From: Planctobacterium sp047947135
GTDB taxonomy: Bacteria > Pseudomonadota > Gammaproteobacteria > Enterobacterales > Alteromonadaceae
Assembly (NCBI GenBank): GCA_047947135.1
Contig: CP170457.1
Location: forward strand, 2,108,001 to 2,172,000
Reading direction: 5' to 3'
DNA: 64,000 nt
In this document: positions 52,525 to 61,678 of the stretch, piece by piece
Layout: every line of letters begins with the position of its first letter
Numbering within the stretch: position 1 is the first letter of the stretch
Translations under genes and position numbers: made by a program
Notes under the pieces: model-generated
Databases searched by the model: none
Told to the model about the DNA's origin: nothing
What the model saw: the letters and a program-made list of their open reading frames with translations, nothing else

Positions 52525-52779
52525 ATGGAGCAGCTAGAATTTTTTGACATCCCCAGTCCCTGCATCGGTGTATGTGAATCCGGTGCGAAAGGGTATTGCA
52601 AAGGTTGCTACCGAACCAGAGACGAAAGATTGCACTGGCACAATGTCAATGATGAGGTGAAACGTAAGATTATTAAAGCCTGCCGTTTACGTAAACGACG
52701 TGCTTTGGCGTCTGCCAAGTCCACAGGCTCTAGTTCTCCTGAAACCCCACAACAGGGTGACCTGTTGAATGATCTGTAA
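52525..52779 (+). CDS. DUF1289 family protein
   Basis: 84 residues with the conserved cysteine pattern SPCIGVCESGAKGYCKGCYRTRDERLHW (residues ~11-38), probably a metal or Fe-S site; function unknown. The basic middle and Ser-rich tail are not conserved in the family. Fourteen bases separate it from the following SDR gene, so they are likely cotranscribed. Confidence 0.9.
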   Translation: MEQLEFFDIPSPCIGVCESGAKGYCKGCYRTRDERLHWHNVNDEVKRKIIKACRLRKRRALASAKSTGSSSPETPQQGDLLNDL

Positions 52780-52793
52780 TACAAGGACAATTC

Positions 52794-53579
52794 ATGCGAG
52801 CCTTAAATAGCACACTTATTACCGGCGCTTCTGAGGGCATTGGACGTTGTTTTGCCGAGGAGTTTGCCAAACACGGTCATGACTTAATACAAGTAGCTCG
52901 CAAAGCCGAAAAACTAAAAGTGCTTGCCACAGAACTACAGATTAATTATCAGGTTAAGGTTAGCGTCTATCCTTGTGATCTTACTCAGGCCGATGCCATT
53001 GATAGCCTTTATCAACAAATTTTGGCAGATGGGGGTCTTGTCGATATTCTAGTCAATAATGCCGGGGTTATGTGCGTCGATGATTTCGTTTATGCAGAGC
53101 CTAATGAGCTTGAGCGTTTACTGCAATTGAATATTCAGGCGCTGGTAAACATGACTCGCACATTTTTACCGGACATGGTGCTCCGAGAGTCGGGAAAGGT
53201 CGTCAATATAGGATCTGTTGCAAGCTTTATTCCCACACCTAAGTTTGCTGTTTATGGTGCCTCGAAGGCATTCGTTTTATCTTTTTCTGAAGCGCTGTCG
53301 GAAGAGGTGAAGGAAATTGGAGTGGCTATCCATTGTGTTTGTCCCGGATTTACCCATACCCAAATGTTAATGGCAGGGAAAGGATTAGAAACCATTATTC
53401 CGCAGTTTTTAAAAGTACCACCCGAGTCGCTGGTGCGGGATGCCTACAAGGCTATCATGAAAGGAGAGACACTCTACGTAGATAAATTTCACAACAAACT
53501 ATTAGTACAGTGGGCACAGCTATACCCTCGGTGGTTGGTCAGAGGCGTCAGTGGATTTTTAAGCAGATTAAAAGACTAA
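52794..53579 (+). CDS. Short-chain dehydrogenase/reductase (DltE/YqjQ-like)
   Basis: 261 residues. Rossmann motif TGASEGIGRCFAEEF (residues ~10-24), NNAGV, and catalytic Ser-Tyr-Lys in IGSVASFIPTPKFAVYGASKAF. A long C-terminal helix region (DKFHNKLLVQWAQLYPRWLVRGV) is typical of the DltE-like subgroup, which is often membrane-associated. Substrate unknown. Confidence 0.9.
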   Translation: MRALNSTLITGASEGIGRCFAEEFAKHGHDLIQVARKAEKLKVLATELQINYQVKVSVYPCDLTQADAIDSLYQQILADGGLVDILVNNAGVMCVDDFVYAEPNELERLLQLNIQALVNMTRTFLPDMVLRESGKVVNIGSVASFIPTPKFAVYGASKAFVLSFSEALSEEVKEIGVAIHCVCPGFTHTQMLMAGKGLETIIPQFLKVPPESLVRDAYKAIMKGETLYVDKFHNKLLVQWAQLYPRWLVRGVSGFLSRLKD

Positions 53580-53672
53580 ACCGGCGTCTACCGAAGCAAG
53601 TGATTTGCCAAAACCAATCCATTTGCCCACACTATTAGTAGTGAATCCAGAGCGAGGGTAAATGAGAACGTT

Positions 53673-54419
53673 ATGATATTTGCGAAACAACACAAGGTAA
53701 TATTTGGACTGCTTGCCGCGGTGTTATTAGCTGTTGGTATCTGGTTTGCTTTTTTCGCAAGAGTGCCAGCGCCCGATTTTTCGCAGTATCCAGCGGGTCC
53801 AGAACGCAAAGATGCCTTCTTTAGCTACTTCGAGCCAATTGTGACCGAAGTCAATCAGGAGCTTTTGGATGACCGAAAGCGGGTAGAAGAGATCTGCGAA
53901 ACTGAGACCTCAGTAGAATCAACATTAAACAACCTTGCACAAAAATATCGCATCGATGATACGGATCTGGAGGATGAATCCATGTGCGATTTATTATTGC
54001 GAAGAGCGGATATTATTCCTCCGTCACTGGCATTAGCACAGGCCGCTAACGAAAGTGCCTGGGGCACCTCTAGATTTGCTCAGCAAGGCAATAACTTTTT
54101 TGGACAATGGTGCTTTGAAGCGGGATGTGGACTGGTCCCCAAAAACAGGGATGAAGATAAAGCCCATGAAGTGGCCACATTTCACTCCCCAAGTGATTCA
54201 GTGAAAAGCTATATGCTCAACTTAAACGGCCACGATGCCTACAAAAGATTGCGCTTGATTCGTGAAAACCTTCGGGAAAATGGTGAAGACATCACTGGGA
54301 TCACGTTAAGTAGCGGCCTCAACAAGTATTCAGAAAGGGGCGCTGAATACGGGCAGGAATTGCGTAGCATGATCCGCTATAACGAATTGACACTGTTCGA
54401 CGAAGAACCGATTCAATAA
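53673..54419 (+). CDS. Bax-like glucosaminidase domain protein
   Basis: 248 residues. An N-terminal signal anchor (~8-29) places the enzyme in the periplasm. The glucosaminidase domain (~100-240) has the catalytic Glu in ALAQAANESAWGTSRFAQQGNNFFGQWCF, as in E. coli Bax and FlgJ-type enzymes. It is expected to cut peptidoglycan between GlcNAc and MurNAc. Two Cys pairs (EIC/SMC and WCFEAGC) may form disulfides. Single gene. Confidence 0.9.
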   Translation: MIFAKQHKVIFGLLAAVLLAVGIWFAFFARVPAPDFSQYPAGPERKDAFFSYFEPIVTEVNQELLDDRKRVEEICETETSVESTLNNLAQKYRIDDTDLEDESMCDLLLRRADIIPPSLALAQAANESAWGTSRFAQQGNNFFGQWCFEAGCGLVPKNRDEDKAHEVATFHSPSDSVKSYMLNLNGHDAYKRLRLIRENLRENGEDITGITLSSGLNKYSERGAEYGQELRSMIRYNELTLFDEEPIQ

Positions 54420-54520
54420 TATCTGTTGAAAAGCCAAGAATGGGTCTGTAGAGAGAGTCTAGTGCGGATTTCAGCAAGCTAAGTTTAAATGACTAAATTT
54501 TTCCTGATGCACATGCAATC

Positions 54521-54919
54521 ATGGTTGAAGTAGTTGCCCCTACAGTGGTTTCACTTGCAGCTATATTTATGCTGGGGCTGGCTTGTGCAGCATTTTTGGC
54601 ACCCAAGGTAGCAGTGCGCTTTCTAAATAGTTTTGCCAGTTCTGGCCCTGCCCATTACACAGAGATGTTTGTGCGTTTAGTTATTGGTTGGTCGCTGATT
54701 GAGGCTGCACCCTATATGTTGTATTCGGAAGTTTTTTCTATCTTTGGGTGGGTGGTAATCATCACCAGTGGGGTGTTGTTGTTGCTTCCCTGGCGGCTTC
54801 ACCATCGGTTCGCGCAAATTGTCGTGCCATTTGTCACGCGACGAGTGCGGTTATTCGGCCTCTTAGCCTTGCCTTTCGGAGCGACAATCCTTTATTCGGT
54901 ACTGTTTTTGCGTTTTTAA
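54521..54919 (+). CDS. Small hypothetical membrane protein
   Basis: 132 residues with four predicted membrane helices (~8-28, 47-64, 72-90, 108-130). No recognised motif. The pattern FVRLVIGWSLIEAAPYMLYSEVF is similar in style to small four-helix proteins of unknown function. It lies between Bax-like and subtilase genes, with its own spacing on both sides. Confidence 0.65.
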   Translation: MVEVVAPTVVSLAAIFMLGLACAAFLAPKVAVRFLNSFASSGPAHYTEMFVRLVIGWSLIEAAPYMLYSEVFSIFGWVVIITSGVLLLLPWRLHHRFAQIVVPFVTRRVRLFGLLALPFGATILYSVLFLRF

Positions 54920-55460
54920 ATCGGGCAAGTCTCATTAGTCGAATGAAAAGTACTTATTAGCAAATTCAAGACGGATTTACATGGTTTCGTATCCTTATTT
55001 GCTTAGGTAAAAGGGTTTCAGTTTGAGAATATAGCCGAATCGCAAACTGCGTTTCTGATTTGAGCTGAAAAAGAATTATAATCAGACGACTAATTTTGTG
55101 ACTATTGCGACACCTATGCCGACCCATTAGTTAAATTTCAATGAATTTTATGCAGAAAAAGCCATCAGGTAAAATACTTTACCTTGCGGTGGTGTTTTGC
55201 ACCTAACTATCTGATTTAAAAGAAATATAGTAATTATTCATCACTTATTCCATTTTGCATTTAAATTCGCAAAAACTGCACGAATATTCACTTTAGGTGT
55301 CACTTTTGTCGCAATTTTTACAATTTGACAAATTTTAACCAGTCATTCATACCTTCCAATACCATCATGGTGGGTAACTAAAAAACAAAAAATGTGAGAC
55401 CAGCAATGCTCTCTATTGAGGCAGATGCTTGTCCGCGAATAATTCGAGGAACCCATAAAA
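54920..55460 (+). other. AT-rich upstream region of the subtilase gene
   Basis: About 540 bases with no gene. TTGACA at 55325-55330 may be the -35 of the subtilase promoter. No operator-like repeat stood out. Confidence 0.4.
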
Positions 55461-57500
55461 GTGAACATAGTAAACAGAAAAACTTTGCTGGCTGTTTCAG
55501 TTAGCAGTGCTTTGGCAATGACCACAGCTTCTCATGCCGTATTTGCTCAAGATGTACAGGCTAATAGTGAAGCTAACAGTCCTTCTCTGACCTTGCAGAA
55601 GTTAGAGACGAAACGCTATATCATCAAATTTAGAAATGGCGACAGCATGTCTGTTATGTCTGATGATGAGTATTCTGCTCAGGCGGCGGAGAAAAGCCGT
55701 GTCAGTAATCTAGCGCATTTGCAAAATACCTATAATATCAATTCTTTGTTTTATCTTAACCGCTCTAATGCTGCTGTAGCGCACTTAACGCAAGCGCAAA
55801 TTGATGCCCTTGATGATGACGACAACGTTGAATATGTAGAAGAAGATCCAGTTCGTAAAGTTATTCAGTCGGTCACTCGTACTTTTGATGGTATAAACCC
55901 TGAAGCTGTATCTCCCAGCGCTGAAACCAGCCCATATGGTGTAGCATTGGTGCAGGCTGACCAGGTCAGTGATGCTGCGACAACCAATATTAAAGTGTGT
56001 ATTACAGACACAGGTTATGAAGGCAATCACGAAGATCTTCGCCCATACACTGATGCAGGCATTACCGGTGATGACAACGATGGTAACGGTAACGATACAG
56101 GCAACTGGTGGGAGCCGGGGCACGCTCACGGTACTCACGTAGCCGGTACTATTGCTGCATTGGGTAACAACGGCATTGGTGTTACCAGTGTGAACCCAAG
56201 CGGTCTGTTGGATTTGCATAATGTCAAAGTGTTTAACAACAGCGGACTTTGGGGTTATGGTTCTGATATGGTCAGAGCGGTTGAACAATGTCGCGATTCT
56301 GGTGCCAAAGTTATCAGCATGAGTTTGGGCGGTGGTGCCTCAAGTACGACAGAGGAAAATGCCTTTATCGCTGCGGCTAATGCGGGTGTTATCAACATCG
56401 CAGCGGCAGGTAACGACGGCAATTCCACGATGTCGTATCCAGCATCATATGATTCAGTTATGTCTGTTGCTGCGATCGATTCGAGCAAGAATCATGCGTC
56501 TTTTTCACAATACAACTCACAGGTTGAAATCGCAGCGCCAGGTGTGGCAGTTACTTCAACAGTACTGAATAACGGCTATGCAACCTGGGATGGTACGTCA
56601 ATGGCGACCCCACATGCAGCAGGTGTTGCGGCATTAGTATGGAGCCATTTTCCAAGCTGTACCGGTGATGATATTCGTCAGGCCATGAATGCCACTGCAG
56701 AAGATTTAGGCAGCGCCGGCCGCGATAACTATACGGGCTACGGTTTAGTACAGGCTAAAGCAATGTATGACGCATTGGCAGCAAATGGCTGTGGTAATGT
56801 CACTCCTCCGCCTCCGCCACCACCCCCTGCAGCTGGCGTGCTGGAAAATGGTATACCCCACACCGGACTTTCAGGTGCAGCGGGCGAACAGCTTAACTTC
56901 ACGATGGATGTACCTGCAGGTGCTACCGATATCAGTGTTGATATGAGCGGTGGAACTGGAGATGCAGACCTATATGTTAAATTTGGTTCTGCACCGACTA
57001 CTTCTGACTATGATTGTCGTCCGTACTCTGCGGGTAACAATGAATCATGCCCAGGTACTGCTGCCAACGGCACCTACTATGTCATGATGAATGGTTACTC
57101 AAGCTTCTCTGGTGTGACTCTGGTAGGTAGTTACAACGATGGAACGCCACCACCTCCAGGCGGTGACTCATACACCAACGATTCGAATGTGAATCTGAAA
57201 GACTTCCGCACTCGTACCAGCACTATTGATGTAAACGGATCGGGTGATTCAGGTAGCATCACGGTCAGTGTTGATATTAAACACACTTGGGTCGGTGATT
57301 TGAAACTAACCCTTGAAGCACCAAATGGGGCATCTGCAGTGCTGCGTGAATATGAAGGTGGATCAGCAGACGATATTCTTGAATCTTATAATCTGGACGC
57401 CAGTGGAATTGACAGAAACGGCGATTGGAAATTAAAAGTGAGAGATAACGCCCGCGGTGATACTGGCTATATCGATTCCTGGACTATCACTTTTAACTAA
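55461..57500 (+). CDS. Secreted subtilisin-like serine protease with PPC and P domains
   Basis: 679 residues, GTG start at 55461 with CGAGGA 10 bases upstream. Signal peptide (~1-30), inhibitor_I9 propeptide (~48-130, YIIKFRNGDSM ... NVEYVEEDP), then the S8 domain with Asp183 (ITDTGYEGNH), His223 (HGTHVAGT) and Ser380 (GTSMATPH). A proline spacer (PPPPPPPP) leads to a pre-peptidase C-terminal (PPC) domain (~455-555) and a proprotein-convertase P domain (~570-679, VDIKHTWVGDLKLTLEAP). It is an extracellular endoprotease likely scavenging protein; the C-terminal domains are often cleaved or help substrate binding. A strong terminator follows. Confidence 0.95.
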   Translation: MNIVNRKTLLAVSVSSALAMTTASHAVFAQDVQANSEANSPSLTLQKLETKRYIIKFRNGDSMSVMSDDEYSAQAAEKSRVSNLAHLQNTYNINSLFYLNRSNAAVAHLTQAQIDALDDDDNVEYVEEDPVRKVIQSVTRTFDGINPEAVSPSAETSPYGVALVQADQVSDAATTNIKVCITDTGYEGNHEDLRPYTDAGITGDDNDGNGNDTGNWWEPGHAHGTHVAGTIAALGNNGIGVTSVNPSGLLDLHNVKVFNNSGLWGYGSDMVRAVEQCRDSGAKVISMSLGGGASSTTEENAFIAAANAGVINIAAAGNDGNSTMSYPASYDSVMSVAAIDSSKNHASFSQYNSQVEIAAPGVAVTSTVLNNGYATWDGTSMATPHAAGVAALVWSHFPSCTGDDIRQAMNATAEDLGSAGRDNYTGYGLVQAKAMYDALAANGCGNVTPPPPPPPPAAGVLENGIPHTGLSGAAGEQLNFTMDVPAGATDISVDMSGGTGDADLYVKFGSAPTTSDYDCRPYSAGNNESCPGTAANGTYYVMMNGYSSFSGVTLVGSYNDGTPPPPGGDSYTNDSNVNLKDFRTRTSTIDVNGSGDSGSITVSVDIKHTWVGDLKLTLEAPNGASAVLREYEGGSADDILESYNLDASGIDRNGDWKLKVRDNARGDTGYIDSWTITFN

Positions 57501-57553
57501 GATATTTGTCTAAAAGTGAGTTGAATCAGGGATGTTCAACATTTTGGTCTTTT

Positions 57554-57579
57554 AAAGGGCGGTCTCCGCCCTTTTTTTT
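57554..57579 (+). terminator. Terminator of the subtilase gene
   Basis: AAAGGGCGG (57554-57562) and CCGCCCTTT (57566-57574), three-base loop, eight T in all. It also overlaps the 3' end of the convergent broken gene. Confidence 0.92.
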
Positions 57580-58526
57580 ATGAACGCCGATGCTGCTCAG
57601 CAACCGGACTTACCCTCACCCAATAAAACAAATACAAGATAATTAGTTTCGTTAAGGCACTAACTGAGGCAAGCATTAATAGAGGCCAGCCGTCCGCGAA
57701 TCCCATTGCCAAGGCTAAGGCTATCGTACTTAAATCCATCAACAGAATAAATTGACTCATTGAAGGGCGTGTTGACCTTTGCTGTATGAATTTTGTTCTA
57801 AATAAAAGCGTTTTGATCAAAGAATGAGCTTGCAGGCCTAGTGGGCTAAGTCAAAAGCTCATGATGCAGAGCAAAACGCTTTTATGACGAACCCACAGGG
57901 CAGCACCTGTAAGCCATTTCTACTGCTTTGGAGCCTTTTTATGTAGCCTCAAAGTCTCCGCATTGTATAAATGGCTTACAGACTGCTGCAAAATTATACA
58001 GCAAAGGTCAACAAGCCCTATTATCAATGGCCCCGGTATCCCCTGCTTTTATTACAAGCGCTATCTGATGAGCATAACCTTGCGCCAGAAAGGCGGTGAA
58101 AACGACTATCATGAGAGTGGCCACGTTCTTTCCAGAGTCCTGATAGCGATCTCCAAAAATAAGCAATAGCAAGCTGATAATCAGAGAAATAACAACAGAT
58201 AATAAACACAGCATAGATATTTTGTTTTTTCTGTCTCGCCATATTTCAAGTAGAATTAAACCCAGAAGCAATGCCGCAATCAGCCTGGGCCACACCATAA
58301 TATGATTAAATGGTTCTACCATAGCACCGTAAGTAAAAAAGCTAAGGTATGCGTAGAAGCTGACCGTAAACTGATTGAGAGAAAGAATATGAGAAGCGCC
58401 ACCGGAAATCTCGGTGCAATGGTTTGGTTTTCTACCCAACCAGAGCCTGTTTAATTGCGCGCATATCCCGTATAAACTGACCAGTACAAGTCCACTATTG
58501 AGTAAACTAAGAGTATTGAGCCACAT
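57578..58526 (-). pseudogene. PQ-loop (SWEET-like) membrane protein gene split by a foldback element
   Basis: Two open pieces on the minus strand: 58526 to 58020 (169 codons, ends GDTGAIDN) and 57763 to 57578 (61 codons plus stop, begins SMSQFILLMDLST). Both are exact multiples of three, so removing the 256-bp element at 57764-58019 restores one frame of 230 residues. The joined protein has two similar halves with PQ-loop-like motifs (GICAQLNRLWLGRKPNHCTEIS and GYAHQIALVIKAGDTGAIDN) and six to seven membrane helices. Such proteins carry small solutes. As it stands, translation stops inside the element (stop at 58008-58010), giving a 172-residue product lacking the last two helices. Confidence 0.7.
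57764..58019. mobile_element. 256-bp foldback (MITE-like) element
   Basis: Terminal inverted repeats of 32 and 31 bases (57764-57795 and 57989-58019; tips AGGGCGTGTTGACC and, read inward, AGGGCTTGTTGACC) with one mismatch and one bulged base. Two internal palindromes: ATAAAAGCGTTTTG/CAAAACGCTTTTAT (57802-57815, 57872-57885), holding a smaller ATGAGCTT/AAGCTCAT stem, and CTGTAAGCCATTT/AAATGGCTTACAG (57907-57919, 57969-57981). The element folds into a stem with two arms. It has no coding capacity and no clear target duplication. A non-autonomous element moved by a transposase elsewhere is the best reading. Confidence 0.75.
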
Positions 58527-58629
58527 AGTACCAACCCTATATTGTCGACTATGAGGGTGGTGATGTTAGAATTGCTTGCTGATGATTGCTCATTTATTAG
58601 GTTTATGTCGACAATATGTGAGGTGTGGT

Positions 58630-59385
58630 ATGCGAACCAATGAAAATGTAGCTGTGGTAACTGGAGCTAGTCGTGGAATAGGTGCTGAAACTGCTAAATT
58701 GTTGGCGCGCAATGGATATGCCGTTTGCGTTAATTTTAAAGGGCAAGCGGCTGCTGCGGAAAAAGTTGCAGCGGAAATCCGCGCCTTGGGTGGTCGGTGC
58801 ATTGTTGTTCAAGCCGATATTAGTAACTCTGCAGATGTGAAGCGTTTGTTTGAGATTGTCGACAAAGAGTTAGGCAAAGTCAGTGCCTTGGTCAATAATG
58901 CCGGTGTACTGTTCCAACAAAGCGATTTTATGGGAATTTCCGAGGAACGCTTTGCAGAAACACTGCAGGTAAATGTACTGGGAACTTTTTATTGTTGTCA
59001 GCAGGCGATTAAAAGGATGGCCCTGCGATACGGCGGCACAGGAGGAACCATAGTGAACGTTTCATCTGTCGCATCTGTGACGGGATCCCCCAATGAGTAT
59101 GTAGATTATGCCGCTTCAAAAGGGGCTGTCGATACGCTGACTATTGGGCTGGCAAAGGAAATGGCAAACGACTCCGTCAGAGTGAATGCAGTTCGTCCCG
59201 GATTAATCTATACCGATATTCATGCCGCTGGTGGGGATGCTGACCGAGTAGCCAGACTCTCCTCAAAAATACCTATGCAAAGGGGAGGGCAACCACAGGA
59301 AGTGGCCGAAGCTATCTATTGGTTGCTATCAGAAAAGTCATCATTTACTACTGGCTCAACACTGAATATCGCCGGTGGTTTATAA
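58630..59385 (+). CDS. Short-chain dehydrogenase/reductase (FabG-like)
   Basis: 251 residues from the ATG at 58630 (GAGGTGTGGT just before it). Classical SDR: TGASRGIGAETAKLL (residues ~11-25), NNAG, and Ser/Tyr/Lys in VSSVASVTGSPNEYVDYAASKGA; the C-terminus STLNIAGGL is typical of NADP-dependent oxidoreductases such as YgfF/FabG. Substrate unknown. It stands alone, divergent from the broken PQ-loop gene. Confidence 0.9.
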   Translation: MRTNENVAVVTGASRGIGAETAKLLARNGYAVCVNFKGQAAAAEKVAAEIRALGGRCIVVQADISNSADVKRLFEIVDKELGKVSALVNNAGVLFQQSDFMGISEERFAETLQVNVLGTFYCCQQAIKRMALRYGGTGGTIVNVSSVASVTGSPNEYVDYAASKGAVDTLTIGLAKEMANDSVRVNAVRPGLIYTDIHAAGGDADRVARLSSKIPMQRGGQPQEVAEAIYWLLSEKSSFTTGSTLNIAGGL

Positions 59386-59619
59386 TCGCTGGTAACGGCT
59401 AACATCAGTCGAATATTTTCACGCCCTTGAACGTAGTCTTCATTCTTCACTTTCAACGATACCATCTTGAGGTATCGTTGAGAGCCCACTTAATCTTGTG
59501 GTTTGTTATCAAATCAGATGGATACACCAAATTCTCCGTTGGCGAACCAGTAAAGTTGTCGCTTTTCGGTACACTGGGTTGCGCAAATTAACTCAAAAGA
59601 TATGACACCGGAGATATAA

Positions 59620-60720
59620 ATGGAGTTACTCACCCAGAGACTACTTTTGATTGTGATGTTGTGTTTACCTTTTTTGGCACATGCCCAATCGAATGCCTAT
59701 GATGAGCTTATGCAGCTATATGAAGAAAAGCATCAGTTTCAAGGTGCCGTGCTGGTGGCTACTGAAGGGCGGGTTTTGTTTGAAAATGCCTATGGTTATT
59801 CAGATAGAGAACAACGTAAACAAAATACGCTTGCCCATCAATTTCTAATTGGTTCCCTGACTAAATCCTTCACTGCTGTTGCAATTATGCGGCTGGTACA
59901 AGAGAGAAAAGTCGATTTGCATGCGCCGTTGAGTCTTTATTTACCTGATTTAGACCCGCAGAAAGCAGAACGATTGACGCTGCACCTGCTTCTTAAACAT
60001 CAGTCGGGATTGCCTAATCACCTGGAACGGTTGATTAGTTTTGACAAACCTGAAATATCTTCCCAAGAGATATTAGCGGTTATCAATGATGCGCCTTTAC
60101 AGTTCGAGCCGGGTTCGCAATATCAGTACGGAAATTTGAATTATCATCTGGCGGCAATGGTTATCGAAAATGTCACAAATTTAAGTTATGTGCAGGCGAT
60201 GGCAAAGCTGGTGTTTGCACCCCTTAACATGGCTAACAGTGGTGTTGAACGACTCCATGCGTTGCCTGAAAACCGGGCTAAGGGCTATCGCAAAAAGTTA
60301 TTTGGTATCTCGCATGATGAAAACCAGATGTCTTATGCATTAGGCTCCGGAGATATCTACTCCACCGTGGATGATTTGTTGAAATGGGATCAGGCACTTT
60401 ATGGCGAAGGCTTTTTAACGCAACAGAGTAAAGCATTGTTGTTTAGCAAAGAGTCAGAAGCCTTTGGCTATTATGGCTATGGATTTCGAGTGCAACCGTA
60501 TCAACGTGCTATCGGGACAGAGGATTTCGGTATTTTGACCCGACATGGAGGGTCGATGGATGGCTTTCTGGCGAATTTGCACCGTTACACCGACGATAAA
60601 CTCACCGTCATAGTTTTAGGAAATATTCGCTCATTTCCCATTCGTAATCTGACTTTCGAACTAAAAGAAATAGCACTTGGCATTCCTGTAGGGCAGCGTC
60701 AACGAAAGCCGGTGGAGTAG
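59620..60720 (+). CDS. Exported serine hydrolase of the beta-lactamase (class C/EstB) family
   Basis: 366 residues with a signal peptide (~1-22, ending AHA). The S-x-x-K motif is S79-L-T-K82, the Y-x-N motif Y170-G-N172 and the third motif H309-G-G, the pattern of class C-like serine hydrolases, D-aminopeptidases and esterases rather than of a true resistance enzyme (no KTG). Target could be an ester or a peptide. Periplasmic or outer-surface location. A perfect 10-bp hairpin (59454-59480) lies in the preceding intergenic region. Confidence 0.88.
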   Translation: MELLTQRLLLIVMLCLPFLAHAQSNAYDELMQLYEEKHQFQGAVLVATEGRVLFENAYGYSDREQRKQNTLAHQFLIGSLTKSFTAVAIMRLVQERKVDLHAPLSLYLPDLDPQKAERLTLHLLLKHQSGLPNHLERLISFDKPEISSQEILAVINDAPLQFEPGSQYQYGNLNYHLAAMVIENVTNLSYVQAMAKLVFAPLNMANSGVERLHALPENRAKGYRKKLFGISHDENQMSYALGSGDIYSTVDDLLKWDQALYGEGFLTQQSKALLFSKESEAFGYYGYGFRVQPYQRAIGTEDFGILTRHGGSMDGFLANLHRYTDDKLTVIVLGNIRSFPIRNLTFELKEIALGIPVGQRQRKPVE

Positions 60721-60739
60721 GGCGTGTTTAGGGGAAAGC

Positions 60740-61678
60740 TTACCCTTCGTTTCCGGTCTTCGTTTCTGCGGCCGCCACTAATGCAGTGAATGCCATTATT
60801 ATTTCTGGCCAGACTTGCTGCGGCAATGTGTGCCCCATGCCGTTTATCAAGTGTAGTTTGCTATCAGGAATGGCTTTCGCCAGTGCATGACCATTTTTCA
60901 CCGGGAGTAATTTGTCTGCTTTGCCATGAATGATTAGAGTGGGAATGTGCAATTGTTTAAGGCGTGATGTGCGGTCAGGTGAAACCGCAATTGCGGCCAT
61001 TTGCCTGAGTATGCCCGCCGCAGATATACCACGTTCGTAGGCGCTGATGATCGTTTGTCGAAATTCGTTCTCAGGAAATGGAAAGTGTGTACCGTGCAAT
61101 ATACGCCACATGTTCAATGATTGATTAATATGCGCTGCTCGGTTCTTCGCTGCGGGTTTTAATATCGTCAACAAAACCTGTATTTCCGGGCGCATGAGCT
61201 TCGCTTCACCAGTAGATGACATGATACAGGTGAGTGACATGACCCGCTCTGGGTGATTCAACGCGATGAGCTGACTGATCATGCCCCCCATTGAGGCGCC
61301 AATGAGATGGGCAGAATAGATCCCTAACTGGTTCATCAGTTGCACTGCATCCTCCGCCATATCGTCCAATGTATAAGCCGCAGAAAAAGGGGTTTTGAAG
61401 TAGCGATGTGCGCCTAATTTAAGCATGCTTGGTGGGGGGAGATGCCGCAAGGTCGTGCTTTTTCCAATATCGCGGTTATCAAATCGAATGACCCAGAACC
61501 CTTTTGCCGCTAATGATTTGCAAAACTCTGAGTGCCAGTGCACCATCTGTGTCGCCAGGCCCATGATCAGCAAGATTGGAGAGTTTGCAGGATCACCAAA
61601 GCTGTCGTAACAAAGTTGAACTGCACCACAATCCGCTAATTCTTCCTGATGATAAGCAATGTTCTCATGATTCCTCAT
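60740..61678 (-). CDS. Alpha/beta hydrolase (lipase/esterase-like)
   Basis: 312 residues. Oxyanion segment LLIMGLATQMVHWHSEFC, nucleophile Ser in LIGASMGGMISQL (residues ~127-139), acidic residue in IIHGKADKLLPV and His in INGMGHTLPQQ. It resembles the hydrolases found beside wax ester synthase genes. The start overlaps the stop of the next hydrolase gene (ATGA), so it is the third gene of a minus-strand operon WS/DGAT - hydrolase - hydrolase. Likely acts on acyl esters; inference from context. Confidence 0.88.
   Translation of the reverse strand: MRNHENIAYHQEELADCGAVQLCYDSFGDPANSPILLIMGLATQMVHWHSEFCKSLAAKGFWVIRFDNRDIGKSTTLRHLPPPSMLKLGAHRYFKTPFSAAYTLDDMAEDAVQLMNQLGIYSAHLIGASMGGMISQLIALNHPERVMSLTCIMSSTGEAKLMRPEIQVLLTILKPAAKNRAAHINQSLNMWRILHGTHFPFPENEFRQTIISAYERGISAAGILRQMAAIAVSPDRTSRLKQLHIPTLIIHGKADKLLPVKNGHALAKAIPDSKLHLINGMGHTLPQQVWPEIIMAFTALVAAAETKTGNEG

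Noticed and set aside
59454..59480. Perfect 10-bp inverted repeat CAACGATACC/GGTATCGTTG as terminator
   Set aside because: No T run follows on either strand and it is about 70 bases from the nearest stop; kept only as a hairpin note.
60719..60728. AGGGCGTGTT identical to the tip of the foldback element
   Set aside because: The match ends after ten bases and there is no partner arm nearby; chance is adequate.
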